In this document: positions 13,093-27,276 of the stretch, piece by piece
Position numbering within the stretch: the stretch's first letter is position 1
Layout: the number at the start of each line of letters is the position of its first letter
From: Ascaris suum
Lineage: Eukaryota; Nematoda; Chromadorea; Rhabditida; Ascarididae
Reading direction: 5' to 3'
Length of the DNA: 64,000 bases
NCBI GenBank assembly: GCA_013433145.1
Contig: CM024176.1
Location: 8,046,520-8,110,519 of the forward strand
The notes under the pieces: generated by a model
What the model saw: the letters and a program-made list of their open reading frames with translations, nothing else
Told to the model about the DNA's origin: nothing
Database searches by the model: none
Position numbers and translations under genes: made by a program

Positions 13093-14553
13093 AAATTCCT
13101 TTGGAAACCTGCAAATTTGGAACTCACTTTTTAGAAGAATGCAACCCCTTTGATTGGCCGAACCCGACATCGAAATTGCTGTATCGACCCAGCCACGAAG
13201 GGTTCTATTTTTCGTCACTTCATGATGTTTAGGAACCACTGGAATCACATTTTTTGTGGTAGCGCATAAGTGTCTTCGATTTTGCTGGCTTGGTAAGGAG
13301 GCGAGGCTTGCGATCGAGAGAACCTCAGTCGCAATGAGACCTCTTGGCATAATCGTCATACAAGCACTTCGGGCGCCTTTTACACTCTGCTGTACGCAGT
13401 ATAGTCGAGGTTGACGTCCCCAAAGAGTTTGTGCCCAGAAAAATTGAACTCAGAAAGCCATGAAAATATTTCGTCGCTATTAGTTGACCTCAGGAACATC
13501 AGAAGCTCAAAATTTTTTCACACTAAACAATGCAAAAAGCAATGGGAATTTGCCTTCTTCTCAGTGCTGATACATAGAACTGGCATGACCAACTCGTCGG
13601 AGCGAACCAGCTCTAGCATATTCCAAAATTTTGCTCTTCAGCAAGTGCGGTTTTACTTTTATTTCCTTCTGCTCAAGTTTTTCGCCAGTAGCTTGCATTC
13701 CATCACTTCTATTGTTTTTGGTGGCATCTAGACATTCTAGTTCAAGCTAGATTTTCGGCAAAAACTGCGCCATTCAGATATCTTCTTAAATGAAGAAAAA
13801 TTCATGCAATAGTGGAGTTTGATTCATTAGAACGACGAGTTTGGGACAAATTGGACAACTCATTTCGAAGTTTAACTGCATAATTACATTTTATAAAGGT
13901 TGTTTCAGTTGGACTACTTTTTGCAATCAGTAGAACATTTTTTTTTTCGAAAAGAAAAAAATGGTTGTTGATGTATGCTTTATTCTCACAGCGTCCGTAT
14001 AAAACGATAAGTTTCATAGGTCTCTCTTCAGGATTTTTTCCTTATGTTGCCTCAGACTTTAAGTCAAATTACCGCAAATTACTCGGAGAAAAGCGGTTCG
14101 TTCTGCTTCATAGAGATGCTGATCAATAAAGAAATCATATACATATTTCTGGTGATGCTTCAGATGAAAGGGCGCATTCTCGTATTGTTACACGTCGAAA
14201 ACTTACGCATTTATTCATAGTTCACATAAAAGATTAATAGGGAAATACACTTTTTGCGATGCTTTATGCTGCATTATAGGTGTCTAAAAGAATCGCTAAC
14301 ACAGTCATTTATTATATTCGATATTGAATCGCGTTGAGATTCACTCAATAGGCAAATATTTTATTGTAACTCTCAATTTATCTCGAATGAATCTATCTAA
14401 CATCATAATTATTGTGCGCTGCTCGCTAGATTCTTGCTGAATGTTTTAATAGTTCATTAAATGAGCTGCGAGTGAAAACTTCTATGCTTCGCCATTCGCT
14501 CCTTCATAGATTGAGAGTAGAGCATCAATGGGATAGAGGAGAGGGGACGGAGA

Positions 14554-14564
14554 GGGGGGGGGGG
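14554..14564 (+). repeat. Poly-G run (11 G)
   Basis: Eleven consecutive Gs preceded by GAGGGGACGGAGA, so three G runs fall within about 25 bases. This is another potential quadruplex-forming tract, on the same strand as the one near 2.2 kb. Confidence 0.85.
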
Positions 14565-15120
14565 AAGCTCCCCATTGAAATCTTCCTCCAGGTTGGAGAT
14601 ACATATGATGTTTAGTGTACTTGAATTCGAATGGAGCTGTAACATGAATGAATAGAGCATTCCGAAAAAATAAGGCATTGATGGAGATTGTAGCATTATT
14701 AGGATGAGAGTGAAGCTAAAACGACTGCATTAAATAAGGATAAGAGGGCTTGAATTCACACAGAATGGTCAGTGCAATCTCCGCCTATTCTCAGTCGCTG
14801 TTCATTCGTTCGTTACTGCGATGCTTTTCACATTAGTTTCGGCTAGTGAATGCTTACTGAAAAAGAGTTTTGTGGAACGTAGAAGTATATATTCAAAAAT
14901 GGAACCTTAGGGTCACTCAAAATGGACATTCATCGCATTTATGGACGGTCACTGTTCGACTGTCTTCATCTGCTTTCATTTTCTTGCTTTTCTTTGAGAT
15001 CTTTTAAGCGAATTAAACGCTGTCAATAACCTTTTTTTTATTGTTTTCATGTATTTAATATGACCGCAGTAATAACAATGTCATAGAAGCTGACTTTGCC
15101 ATAGTCTTTTTTCTATTAAC

Positions 15121-15174
15121 CTCAACCTCCTCTCTCCCTCCCCTCCCCCCTCCTCCCTCCCTCCCTCCCTCCAC
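15121..15174. repeat. (CCCT)n polypyrimidine tract
   Basis: About 50 bases of almost pure C/T on the plus strand, resolving into several tandem TCCC units at about 15150-15170. The complementary strand is a G/A mirror tract. It produces an artefactual Gly/Glu/Arg-rich minus-strand frame and is treated as a microsatellite. Confidence 0.85.
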
Positions 15175-18100
15175 CGCAATCTCCATTTCACCCAGAAAGT
15201 CATATTTGAGACAAATACAGAACAGAGCGCAGCCGAAATGGCTACTTTGAAGCGTTCGTTAGCAATCACATGCTGCAAAAGTGACGTGTTTATCAAGGTG
15301 CTAAAGTGCTTTTCTGAAATATTTTACAATCCTCTATGTCGCTTACTGCGATGCCAATGGGCCGTACTTCCCTCGTTGCCAGTAATGCCATCATCGAACA
15401 AGCGCCCACCGCCTTCCTTTTCTTTACTTTACCCTGCATCACTTTGCTGCACCACCTCGAGTCGTTAAATTTCCCATCCTGTGTCTCGTAATATTCTTCA
15501 ATGTTGTTGCTTGTGACTTCCGTGCATCCGCCGTGAAGCTGCATTTGTTCAGCAGTTGTTTTTCATATAATCTCGAATCACCTCTGCCCATTGCTCAATC
15601 ACCAACGTGTTTCTTATAAGAGATGAATGAATCGTTACACTGACTCTATTCAACATACACTATTATTGAGATTTCGTTTGCGTTTATTTTTACTTTCATG
15701 TTTTTTGTAAGTGAATAGTGAACATAGAAATAAGAACTATAGCGGCGAAATTTTCCACGCATCTGCGTAAATTTTTGGAAAGGTGTGCTATTGCGAAGTC
15801 ATGCGTATAGGCATACTTATGAGAGTGAGCATTTATATCTTGCGCGACAGAATTTTCAACTGTTGAGTCATAAGGGAGAGCAAAAAAAACTAAACGCTAT
15901 GGAAATTGCCGGATTTATTAACAACGTATCGCTAACGGCATTTCCATATTCTAATGTATTCGTAATGATCAGCGCCAATTATTACATTTGAAACGGGCCA
16001 AAAAAATTGCAGGCAAATCGTTCTGCACAGTCATTTGGTCAAAACATCGTTTTATAGCTGAGGATTTGAATGCCTGCTCGGTGTTAATGGAAAGTCAACG
16101 TTTGCCGCTTCATGTGTTTTTGTTTTTTTCCCACATGCTCCTGTTCCGAATATTTGTGTTGGCGTCTCTATCTGTCGGATCGCTCTGAAGTTCGATTCAC
16201 AAAATTTGATGTACGAATTGTGTGCAAGTGCATAACCGCCTAAACGACGCTGTACATCGAATCATCAACCTGATGGAAATTCTATCCATTTTGCACGGAT
16301 CGATCTAGACTTTCACGTCGATTAGAGTGCAAAAAATGAATCTTTTTTTTTTTTTTTGCAAAACGTTTTTGGGGGATAGAATTCAGAATTCACTAAAATA
16401 TGAACGGGTTACTTTGTTCATTAATTATTTGTTGCTACGATGTGAAACTGATTTTTCAAATGAGTGGAATACGAACGCACATTTTGTATCATCTATTTTC
16501 ATGCAATTTTGCATTTGAGAATAACGAGCAATGAATCTATTTTTAGTGGAATTTATGATGTTTGCATTACGCATTTTGAAGTTATCACCTCATTTGGATT
16601 TTTTAATGCTTTGCAAAGATGGACGCACTAGAATTTTGTGTTAGCAGAAGATGCAAAAAAAAACCTAATGATGACCTTAGCAGAGATTAGAAAACTTTTT
16701 AGGCGTTCTTTTCTCAAACACTAGTGCAGAAGAACTTTGAAACGTTTGCCATTGGATAAGCTTAGATTGTACGTAAAGCATTTGCTTAATAGAAGAATTC
16801 ACAAGGGAATATTATTTGAATTACTTGAACAGATTAGAGACTTTATCGTTATTTATTCAACCGCAAAGTACATATAGGGGTGATTTTCATCGAAAAGTAG
16901 CATTTATGGATGCATTCCATAGAATTTATGGATGCAAATGTCGCCATTCTCCTCACTGATGTTTTATGCCGAAGTGATCAGTGTGCTGCATCTTGACTCT
17001 TTATTTAAAACTTCGTTATTGACTACTCCGCTTCAAAGTAAAGATAAATAATTTGTTATATTTGTTCAGTTCGTGCAATGTTTATACGACTTATTCGATG
17101 TAAAGTTTGAAATTTTCCTATCAGATTTTAGAAAAAGGCGACTGCATTATTCGTCTTAATGAAGCAGCATTCGAACAAACATAAGGGAAGCTAAAATCGG
17201 AGGAGATGAAGAGCAAGTTGGGAAGGAGGAAGGCAGAAGATTAACTAAAGATGAGGAAAAAATGGGAAAATATTGTGGAGAGATATCAGAATTGAGTTGA
17301 GAATCACATAATTACCAGAGGGATAGTGCAAATCATCGCAAGCGATCACGAGAACTCTTTGAACAGTAAGGACTGGCAGACATTTCTATCAATGCTAGCC
17401 ATCTTACAGTGTCCGCCATTTCCCTCTTACAAGCAGTTTTGTTCCTTGAAGTGAACCGTTGCAAATATGCATAACTCGCACTACAAAGTTTGTAAGATAG
17501 CTCAAATGTTTTTGAGTCCTGTGTGGCATGATTGTAATACCGAATTAGGATGATTGGCAAACGTTTCAAAATTCTCAGCATTGAGCTAGCACTTTGATTA
17601 CTCATTATATCCGTTGCACCACGCGGAGTATATTCCATCGACGTATCATGCTTATGTTACTGCGAGCGATTAAACAACCACGTTGCTGTACGTTTCCTCA
17701 TATATTCTGAACGAGATCAGTGCGTTTTTCTAGAGATATCGAGGAGTGGCAAGTGCAACAATCGGTAATCTGCCATCCCTCAGCAGCCGACAAATTCTTG
17801 TTGCAGAGGCATCACTAAGAAATGGATGAAAGGGCTGATTAGTCTCATTTTATAGGTTCCAGTTGAGAATTAGGAGTTAAACTAGTGATCGTTCCCTTTG
17901 TATTCGTTTTTGGCGATCTTATTTGTCAAGCACATGCAGTCAGCCTCATTTCCTTCTTACGCAGGCGTCAGATTTATGGGCGTATACCTCACTCCCGCAG
18001 TACACTTCATTCCTTAAACGACGGATGCACTAAACGGATGTTTATAAGATTTTTTTGCAACTAAACTTCCTGTATCGATTCACTCAAAATGACAGTCTGC

Positions 18101-20806
18101 AAGCTCGATCTCAAACGATACGTGTACGAAGGAATCTGGACTCATTAGCGCATCAGGACGTCTGCTCCATGCTGGCCTTTTAATTCAAGTTACGTGAACT
18201 CCTAACGAGAGGCGCATTGTAGAGTCTGCTGAAACTCTTTTACATAAACCAAAATTAACCGTAGCACGGAAATGACAGATGCCGTAAGGATACTAAGAGA
18301 TAGAATTGAGCTTCACAGCCTTTCTCGTTCTTATGGTTCTCTTAATCCTATGCGTCAAAGGCCACTCTTCCAGCGCAAGTTCTATGGTCTATTATCTTCC
18401 ATAATTCCATGTCTCTTCCGAATAGACGCTTTTTTCACGCATTGACCATTGTCTTTATCTTTCTATCTGGGGCTCTTGAAATTCTTTAGTTTCAACCCTT
18501 TAGTTTTAAATTTTTCTCTTTATTTTTTGGAAGGTGAGTTGATCGAAATGACAAAAGTACGCTTTCTAACCCTCTGATGTTTGCGATTTGCCTAGACGGG
18601 AGCAATAAATTAGATAAGGGCGCACAAATATCGCGAGAAAGCGCCGCCATCAGCAAACATAACGAAATGAGAAAAAAGGCACAGAAGTGGATCTTGTCAC
18701 TGAATACGATATTCGAGAAATATATCGCCTAAAATTCATAGCAGCTTCTTCGCGATTATTTTTAATTGAACGAGAAGTGTAAACGGGTAAGTATGAGTAT
18801 TCAACGAGTAACACAGTAAAACATAAAACGATTCAGAAATTTACTCTTATGTCAGCTCTGCCACTGTCATGTTGTTGACAGGCTGGCTGGATAACGCTAA
18901 TAATAAACTATGAAATCTTGACCCATAGAGATCATATGAATTTTTATCTCCCAATCTCAAAAACAAACGAACGAAAGAACCAGCAGTTTCCGAATTAGTA
19001 CACAGTAATCATAAATTTCACCAAAGATCCGCATATTCGCCGTAAATATATAAGCACTGCAAAAATAAGCACACATTTTTTCAGTCGATTACCCACCTTA
19101 TGCAAGTTCGGTCTCAAAAAAAAAACTGGATCTTTGATAGACGATTTATGGTGTGATTGCTTGGATCAGTTAAAATATTCTGAATATTCATCGTTATACT
19201 ACATATTTCAATATTTATTGATGGCATAAGAGAGTGGTTTGTTGAATAATCCCGACGCATAATGTGCGTACTGATTTCTGAGTAGAATGGGAGTGAATTT
19301 TAACAGACGATTAGGTTGTCACAACCAAGTACACAGCATTTATTCTTTGATGTGGAAGATATGGAAAAGTTAAAGGATGAACAACTTTTCGTGCTTCTAC
19401 TCCCATTGCATAAATTTAGTGTGCAATGTTTTCAGGGAATTTTCCTTTTAACATTTTTTATAGCCAATAAATCGCCAAATGTAGCGAATTTCAAAAATTA
19501 AATTATGTCCGATTTTCAATTTTAATGTCTCTTCAAAAAAAGACAGTTATAATGGCCGATTACCTCCTCAAATATTGTCTCCTAATGGCGAATCATTCTC
19601 AGCAATGATGCCGTTGAAAGTACCGACTATATGCGTTTATCCCAGCAACTATCAAATTTAAATTCCATATAAAAATCAACAAAGAGGAGAAAAAAGTGTT
19701 CTTTTAAGAAATCCCTGACGTATGCCCTTTTAAGAGATAGTTTGATATTCAGCGACACAGCACTTTTTAATGTTCCATTTGATGAACCATCGTATATGCG
19801 CATATTTTATTGTCGATTGTGGAAAAAAAGAAACATTTAACGAAATGCACAAAACTTTTCTCATGAATTCAACGTTACTTGTGTGAATTGTTCACATTAC
19901 AGATCGATGATTTCCAGAAGAGCGTTATTTGTGGTGCATTAACAGTTGCTTATATCCACCTTTTCCAAACAAAGGGATTTTCTTTTCTCCCTTAAATTAG
20001 TTCACTTCTTTTCCATTTTTTTTCCGTTGAAACAAATATACCTACCAACTAAGCCAATGCGGTGGGCACACATGTTTCATTTAAACTCAAATATGAGTTC
20101 ACCTTCAGGCACTTCCCTTCTGGGAAAAAAACTTCGTTGAGGATGATGGATTTCCTTTTGTCACTCTGTTCATAATTGCTCTCGTCAGAGGCTACATTTG
20201 AATCTTTTCACTGTTCGGTTCGTCGCAAACATAAGAATTATATTCCTAATCGCCGTCTTGGTTTATGCAGGAGGGTGGAAATTAGAACGGAAAACAAGGA
20301 TCAATGATCCACTGATGCAAAGAGAGAGTAGTGGAGTGCTAAGAAGCCTAATTTTTCTATTGGCAGTGTTTAAAAACATTCCACTTTTTTCTGTTGGCTG
20401 AAATGTCTGAAATGCTCACTTTATTGTTAATGTGTTTAAAAAAAACTCCAAAGGTGCAATTTCTCATTGGGGATCGCTGAAAACTTGAAACATTCTTCTA
20501 GCGATCTGCTAAAAGTGCTGAGATTTCATGCTCTAAGTGCAATCTTAAAAACTTCAACTTCTGAACTCATACGTAACGAGCGGTAAGACACTCAAAATTT
20601 GTGTTCATTGTAGCGGGCCGGATGAAAGGCTCAATCTGAAAATTGATGCAATGACCGGAAATTAATCAGCATTTGTATAAATGTGGTAGTAAAATTGAAA
20701 AAATTTAACCAAACCTAGGAAGGAAGTGAACAAAACTAGATATAGGAGCAACTTTAAATGAATATTTTTGTTTAAATAAAGTATGCAAAAAATCCCTAAA
20801 GAACAT

Positions 20807-20992
<186 letters not shown>

Positions 20993-22219
20993 CATCGTTA
21001 GAAATGAGGACCTTGCGAAGAACGATTGCAAGCAACATAACAATGAGTGAAATTGTAGATGACAACTTTTGAAAGGTTTTTTTTCATTGTTAAACCGATG
21101 AAATGAGAGATCAGATGCCGAAAGACCAACGCATGATGAATTCATACATAAAGTCGCTGAAGATTTGTGGGCAGTGCGTAAGCAAAAGTAGGAGAAAGAG
21201 AACATGAGCACGAAAATGCTTTCCCAAACGGTATTCGTGAAAAAATTCGTTGAATGTGCTCAGTCTGAGATGAAACTTAGTAAATTTGTTGCCTAAAGGT
21301 AATGTGAGCCACCGTACAAATGCTGAATGTCCATTTACAATGCGATCTATAACCCATTAGTTGTGACACACAAAAATCTGCGTTCCCCCGTTTGGCAAAC
21401 AGCTGTGAAACATACGCATTAGCCGTTGATTCGAATATTTCTGCTGTCTAAGGAAAGGGATATTTCTGCCGGACTTTTTACATGCAGAACGAAGTGTGCC
21501 AGCCTTTAATGTGCACCACAATCGCTACCAGGAATCGGAAATATCCGTCACCCATTATTCAGCTCTTTCGCTCGTTTCTTAATGTACCAAAGCGTGGCTT
21601 TCTGGAAAGAAAATGTTGCGAGGAGCAAATCCACTCCCCATTGAAAATACCGAAATAATGAAAACATATGCTCCTTTAAAGTGTGCCAAGCTACTAAAAT
21701 ATATAATGCAACGATAAATCGACGCCGAGCAATAGAACACGCAGGTTATTTAACACACGACAAGCGGTCGAAAAGGTTGCTTCGAATTGATCTAGGCGGC
21801 GGAGTATGCGCGATCTTGCAGGGTAGTGGTGTCTGATAGTATTTAGTTATGACAAAAAGACTCAGTGCAAAAGTGACAGAACCGTGAGATCTTCTGCAGT
21901 TTCATTATTTATACTACTTGAAAACAAGTTCAGGAGCCAGCCTCACCGCAGTGTCCTCAAAAATTGGATGAAGCACCGAAAATGGCGATTACTGGCATAT
22001 GTTTATTAAACGTAAATGAACAAGATTAAAGCTGTAATGGACTTTTACCGACTGCTATTGAAAGGTGTTGCAATTTGCCCAAATATTATCACTAATCTTA
22101 TTAATGATCTGAACTGAACTTTTCTTTAAAGGAATATATCTTACCTATGTCTGCAAATGAGCGGGAGTGTGGACTGAACAAGACTTTCTTGGGTGTCTAA
22201 AAGCATCGGCGATCGGTAA
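20993..22219. other. Non-coding stretch, nothing recognised
   Basis: No reading frame of useful length, RNA gene or repeat was recognised between the TA array and the minus-strand frame at 22.2-22.5 kb. Confidence 0.5.
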
Positions 22220-22534
22220 TCAGAAATATGACGAATAGAGGAATGCCGAATGATTAATACTCATGCACTTGCTGTTTGAGAACCAGATTGCGCCATTGCG
22301 TTCCTGAATATCCATGAAGATCGAATGCTTTAATGCTAGCTTAGGAACGAACGACTCGGGGCTCATAAACCAATGAAACTTTTTGGTTAAATATATGACA
22401 TCAAAGAGTTTCAAATTTTTGGTTTTTAAGCTTGAAGTTCGAAGGAATTTTGAAGTTTTTATCGTGAAGTCATTATCGCCGAAACTCATTCGTAAGTGAT
22501 GGCCGAAATATTTCGGATATCCAGCTATTTCGCC
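22220..22534 (-). CDS. Possible terminal exon, unknown product
   Basis: A minus-strand frame opens directly after an acceptor-like string (CACTTACAG, cut at 22534/22535). It runs in phase 0 for about 104 codons from Gly-Glu-Ile to a stop at 22220. The predicted peptide is mixed polar and hydrophobic, with no membrane segment and no motif I recognise. Frames of this length occur by chance in a 64-kb window, and no upstream exon could be joined with confidence. It could be a terminal exon of an unrecognised gene or a coincidental frame. Confidence 0.15.
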   Translation of the reverse strand, partial: GEIAGYPKYFGHHLRMSFGDNDFTIKTSKFLRTSSLKTKNLKLFDVIYLTKKFHWFMSPESFVPKLALKHSIFMDIQERNGAIWFSNSKCMSINHSAFLYSSYF

Positions 22535-25500
22535 CTGTAAGTGCTTCAAAGAGTCTGGCTTCATCAGCAACGGCCATAGGCATTTCAAGATGCCCCATTT
22601 TTTTCGTTTTTTTTTTCGTACAAATTCCTAAACGGCTATGAAAGCTCAATTTAGGTGGCTTCTTTAATCAGTTTTAAAAACTCAAATTTTCAAATAAAAC
22701 TTCTTAGTGCTTGAAGTTTTTGGTGGAGCCTGTACTTATAAGCGAAAATCTCACTGTCCCCCAGTGTCGCATAGAGAATCCACGCCGCTATTCAGGCAAA
22801 AGATTAAGTAGATTTCGACTGAGTACTGCGCGAACTTCATTAATGAATCTTGCAGGGGGATCTCTCAAAATTCGAACGAAATAATCCAGCACTCAGTTTT
22901 CAGCACACTCACTTTAATTGCAAGTATTAAAGCGGCTCAGTGCCAACAGGCTGTGAAATATATTTTTCATTGTTGTATTCATTTTCACCCATCATTTTTT
23001 CGCATATTTAAACTTTTTTTTTTCGCTTCAAGGTGTGCGGGTTTAATCTACACCACATCCCCAAAAGAATGTTCATTCGCCAAATCCCCCCTAACAACGG
23101 TTGTTCTGAGGTTGATGGTGCAGTCCGCATCTTAGCATCAGTATTCGCTTCAATATTCCAATAGCCTAGCAAGCCCACTTATTTGTTGCGTCTGCAATGC
23201 TTTGTTATCACAGTTGTTTGTAACAAGTTTGAAGATAATCATGGAATTCACATATTTCTGGAACACCAAAATCTCACTGCTTAATGAAACTGCCTTCATT
23301 TCTCGGATTGTGAATGCTCCGAATTATTACAAGGTAGAGATCAGTGCTCACTGTATGGCTACGGTGATTTAGTGGGTGATCCATGCCTATTGTAAATTCG
23401 GTTGCTCAGGTTACCACCGAATGAACTAAGCCTATATAACACATCAACACTTTCATGGATCCGAGCGCTTCTGGGAGTCCTCCACAAAATTTGTTGTTTG
23501 TGACCTAGTCGGCACAGAAATGAAAACCTAGGCGGTTAAAAACATATGCGAATTTTATGCATTTCAGAATTTTCGTAAATTCTTTCGAACTTTAACAAAG
23601 CAATGTGAATGTTCAGGGAGGACATTATAGTCACAAAATTTCACAACACAACGTTCAGTAGTTTCACAGTTGAACTTCTAGGACCGAGCGATGCATAACC
23701 AAAAATAGCGGCAGGAAGAAAGAAAACTTCCATAGGTCGTTACGAGGGAACGAGCAATTAGCGATGTGAATGCTTTGTTGCTGACTTTCAGTTATTGGTT
23801 GGCAATAGATGAAATCAGCTGGCCCGATAAACGGAATTGGAACAACGAATGTTGGGTCAGCTGCTTTGGCACTTTTCTCCGGTTGTTTTTATATGGTGAA
23901 GTGCTCGTGGGGATTTTATGAAAAAATTTATGAATTTTTACCCCTTCGAAAAGTGCCTTTTTTTTCTTTTTTTTTGCGATGCATTCAACCATACTGAAAA
24001 TAAACTCTCTGCACGATGCTTTCGTAAGGAATGTTTTGAAGTGTTTGACTATATCGCTGGTTTGGAATGTGTCTCGGAGAGTTTTCGAAAGGCGCTTTTG
24101 AAGAACACCCGAAACAATGCGATATTGACATTCGATGTGATCTGAGAGTTTTAGTGCAGCTCAGTCGGATTTGTTTTCCGCGCTAAAATTTAGGCAAAAT
24201 TTCATGAAATATCCACTACTAGGCTCATGAAGTGAGGAACTCAAATGTGTTTACGGACTGCTGAAACCTGCTGAAGATGGTTGTTCTAAATTCAATGAGG
24301 GAACTGTTTTTGGGCAATCTCTTTTTAACGCTACAAAGTTGAAACTTAGAAGTTTTAGAACATTCGAAGAGATGTTGAACTACTGTTATATTCCTTTCGA
24401 AACCGTTTCTGAGCACCCGTTCCTTAATAGAATCGACCATTACAGCAGAAAGTTGTTACTGTTGTTTTTGCATAAGGTGGAAATTTTTCGAGTCTTTCGG
24501 TTTGAACACTATACATGCTAAAATATATGAGATACGAATGAATTCATAACTCATGTCAAATGTGGGCTAGAGGTTGCGTCTCAAGTCTAATGAGATGGCA
24601 CTGCCGAAAGGTTGCATAAAGGATTTCTTAGCAGGTAAAAATAATATGCTCAACATTTTGCGGAAGATTTTTGTAATTTGTGAAAGTCACTTGTTCACTC
24701 AAACATTTTGTGTTGTTTCGATTGTGGCATCGTTTAGGGACCCAATTAAGTGCTGGTCAACAACTGACAAAATTCTTCTGTTTTTCGAAAAACGACACGA
24801 AATAGTAGGAAATAGTGGATAGTGCTGTCAAAATGCATGTGAGAAACAGCGCAAATTCCACTGCATGTCATATCAAAGAAACTCAGAATGTCCATTTACA
24901 TTTTATAGTTTATTTATGTCACAGTCGTTCATTACTGTAATTGGTAATGCTTGCCTACTGCTCTCTGTAATTGTCTGTAGTGTCAGTCATTATGTGCACT
25001 TCTTTCTACATTTAGTCAGTGCTCGCACTGCCGATTGCTCACTTCAGCTGCCAGCCTGCCAAATTTCAATGTTCAGTTCCTGTTTACGCAATCGTTTACC
25101 GCTTAAGTGCCCAATTTGATGAACACCATAACGAAATCAGATCCATTTGTTTACTGTTTGAAATTCAGCTGATCTGGGTTCTATCCGTCCGCTTCTTTAT
25201 TCGCCCAGTGTCATGTTCAGTTTAGTATTCTTGGTCATCGTCATCCTGCTGACTCACCTTCCATACTAGCCCTTTTTTCTTACCTCCTGTAACAAAATTC
25301 CACTCGAAGAGCAACAAATCTAGTTAGCATTGTAAGTGCCTACGATAATTGTTCTATAATATCTGCGAACGCCAGTCGATTGAGCCAAACTTCTCTACGA
25401 ATTCCATATACATTTTTCCCCGACATTCACTCTGTCATCAATCCTATCGGCGGATGTTGTAATTCATCAACTCGATTGGATATGCCTCGCAATGTTCGGC

Positions 25501-26450
25501 GGACTTCCATAAGCGTGGATAATGGTAGAAAAATGTTAATCAAGGTTAAGGCATTCGTAGAGGTTTTCACTGAGCTATATATAACAAGCAGGGACAAACA
25601 TTACAAATCTAGCATGTATTTATTATTGATCCTGCTATGTCAACTATTAAATAAAAATGGTTGGAGAGCGATGAAGGAATGCATTGCAAGACATTTGATA
25701 ATGTTTAATCACCGTACTAGATGGAATGGACCAAACGGAGGCCACATGTAGACCATATCTTAGAGCCAAATGCTGTCTCGCACTAATTGCCGCTCAGAAT
25801 TGTTTGGATCGTTGCCAAATACCGTGATTTTGATAATTCCATGAGTATGGATGTGCAAATACAAAACTCTCGAAAAAAAAAACAAACAACGAGTTCGGCG
25901 AGTAGAAGATTTCCCATCTCGCTCGACCTATTCCAGAAGTGTTGAGGTCGTTGTTGAGCATTTTAGGATATGCATGAGAAGTATGGTGCCACCATAATGC
26001 CACGGAATGGGGTGGTGTTTTGACTTTATGGCAGGTGTTATCAAGAAACGCTCAGAACCGGGGTTTTAGATGATGGTAATGTGGAACGCGCTATCTTCTA
26101 TAGAACGAAACTGTGGGCAGTGGCTGCGCGAAAGGAGAGGCGGATTTGGAAGGGGAGGTATGGTTCACTTCGTTTATTCAAGAGTTCCACGCAAAAATAT
26201 TCACGTCGCTCCTAAATTTTATAAACGAAGAAAATTACGATGAGAGTTTACCGTAAGGTATAGCTCAATATAGATGCCAAAACACATTTTCGGTACTGTT
26301 CGTTGTTCTTTTGCTTTCCTATCCACACCCACAGGGTGACTTCCTTCTAACAGTACGATCGGGAGAAACTCCTTGATAATGCCCACTGCTAAATATAATT
26401 TCGTTGCCCTCATTTATGATTTTTCATAGTTCTGCGCTATGTAAACATTT

Positions 26451-26826
26451 TCATCGTTTTAGATCTGCTTTTCCTCTCATATTAGGTATAAAAGTCATTA
26501 CCAAGGTCAGGAAATCATTAATTGCATTCACCAAATATTCCGATAAGAGATCATCGTAAATCGGAAATGATTTCAGCAAATGAAAGGCTGGAATTTCGAC
26601 AATGTGGCTGCAGCGAGATTGATAGCCATACAATATTAACATAGTCAGAATCCGATGCGAGACAATCTTGACACCAACACGCCCTTGATGTGATTTATTC
26701 ACTCGAAAGCGACAATTTATGGAATTTTCGTCATAAATGAATATTTTTGAACCGACGGTACTCATTGGCGGGAATGGTTGAGGTAGCACCGAATCAAATA
26801 GGTTGTATTTCGATGCACCGTCATAT
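26451..26826 (-). CDS. Possible exon, unknown product
   Basis: The minus-strand frame is open for about 125 codons after an acceptor-like string (CATTGTCAG, cut at 26826/26827) and ends at a stop at 26451. The sequence alternates polar and hydrophobic residues (for example KIFIYDENSINC) and looks like ordinary soluble protein, but no family is recognised. A shorter frame follows downstream at 26219-26413 on the same strand. I could not build a consistent spliced model linking them, so this is a low-confidence exon candidate. Confidence 0.17.
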
Positions 26827-27255
26827 CTGACAATGCCTTATGTCAATCTCCCGTGGAAGTTATCACCTCAATCCTCTTCTCGCTAAAAAGTCACACTTGC
26901 TAGCCCGATTACCTCAGGTGTTTGTAGCTTAAGAGAGAGACTGTTCAAAATAGCAGTGGAGTTGGCAGGTGCCAAGAGGTGCATGGAAATTACAACGGAT
27001 ATTACCATCATTGCATTTTCATTTGTCCACATATTCGAAATATCCGAGAGAAATACAAGCAATGCTCAAATAATGATACGCAATGATACGCACTCATGAG
27101 TGCGACGTGACGACTGTGTTTTTAATTTCGTTGTTTGCTCGCAGCTCTATCTTGAACCTCGGTTAATAAATCTCAGTTTTCCCGTGCTGCATTTTAATGT
27201 GACTGATGTATTGTAGGCATCCAGACTTCTATCTCTGTGTTTGTATATGCATCTC

Positions 27256-27276
27256 TGCGCATGCGTGTGTGCGTGT
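27256..27276. repeat. Alternating purine-pyrimidine tract
   Basis: Twenty-one bases of perfect pyrimidine/purine alternation rich in CG, TG and CA steps, followed shortly by a second alternating stretch at 27285-27300. The base pattern is of the kind that can adopt Z-DNA. It lies inside a TG-rich region with no recognised gene. Confidence 0.8.

Larger units (their letters stand above)
13740..20800. other. Non-coding stretch, no gene recognised
   Basis: Apart from two low-complexity tracts at 14.5 and 15.1 kb and a T15 run at 16343-16357, I see nothing here that I can name. The longest frame (17333-17638, minus, 101 codons) is within chance expectation and lacks a recognisable motif. The interval 17640-20190 has almost no usable reading frames on either strand and is the barest part of the left half. 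Confidence 0.5.

Noticed and set aside
25794..26003. Minus-strand frame suggestive of a BEL/Pao RT start
   Set aside because: A short STTTS-like string in another frame was the only resemblance. No adjacent RT motif could be found.
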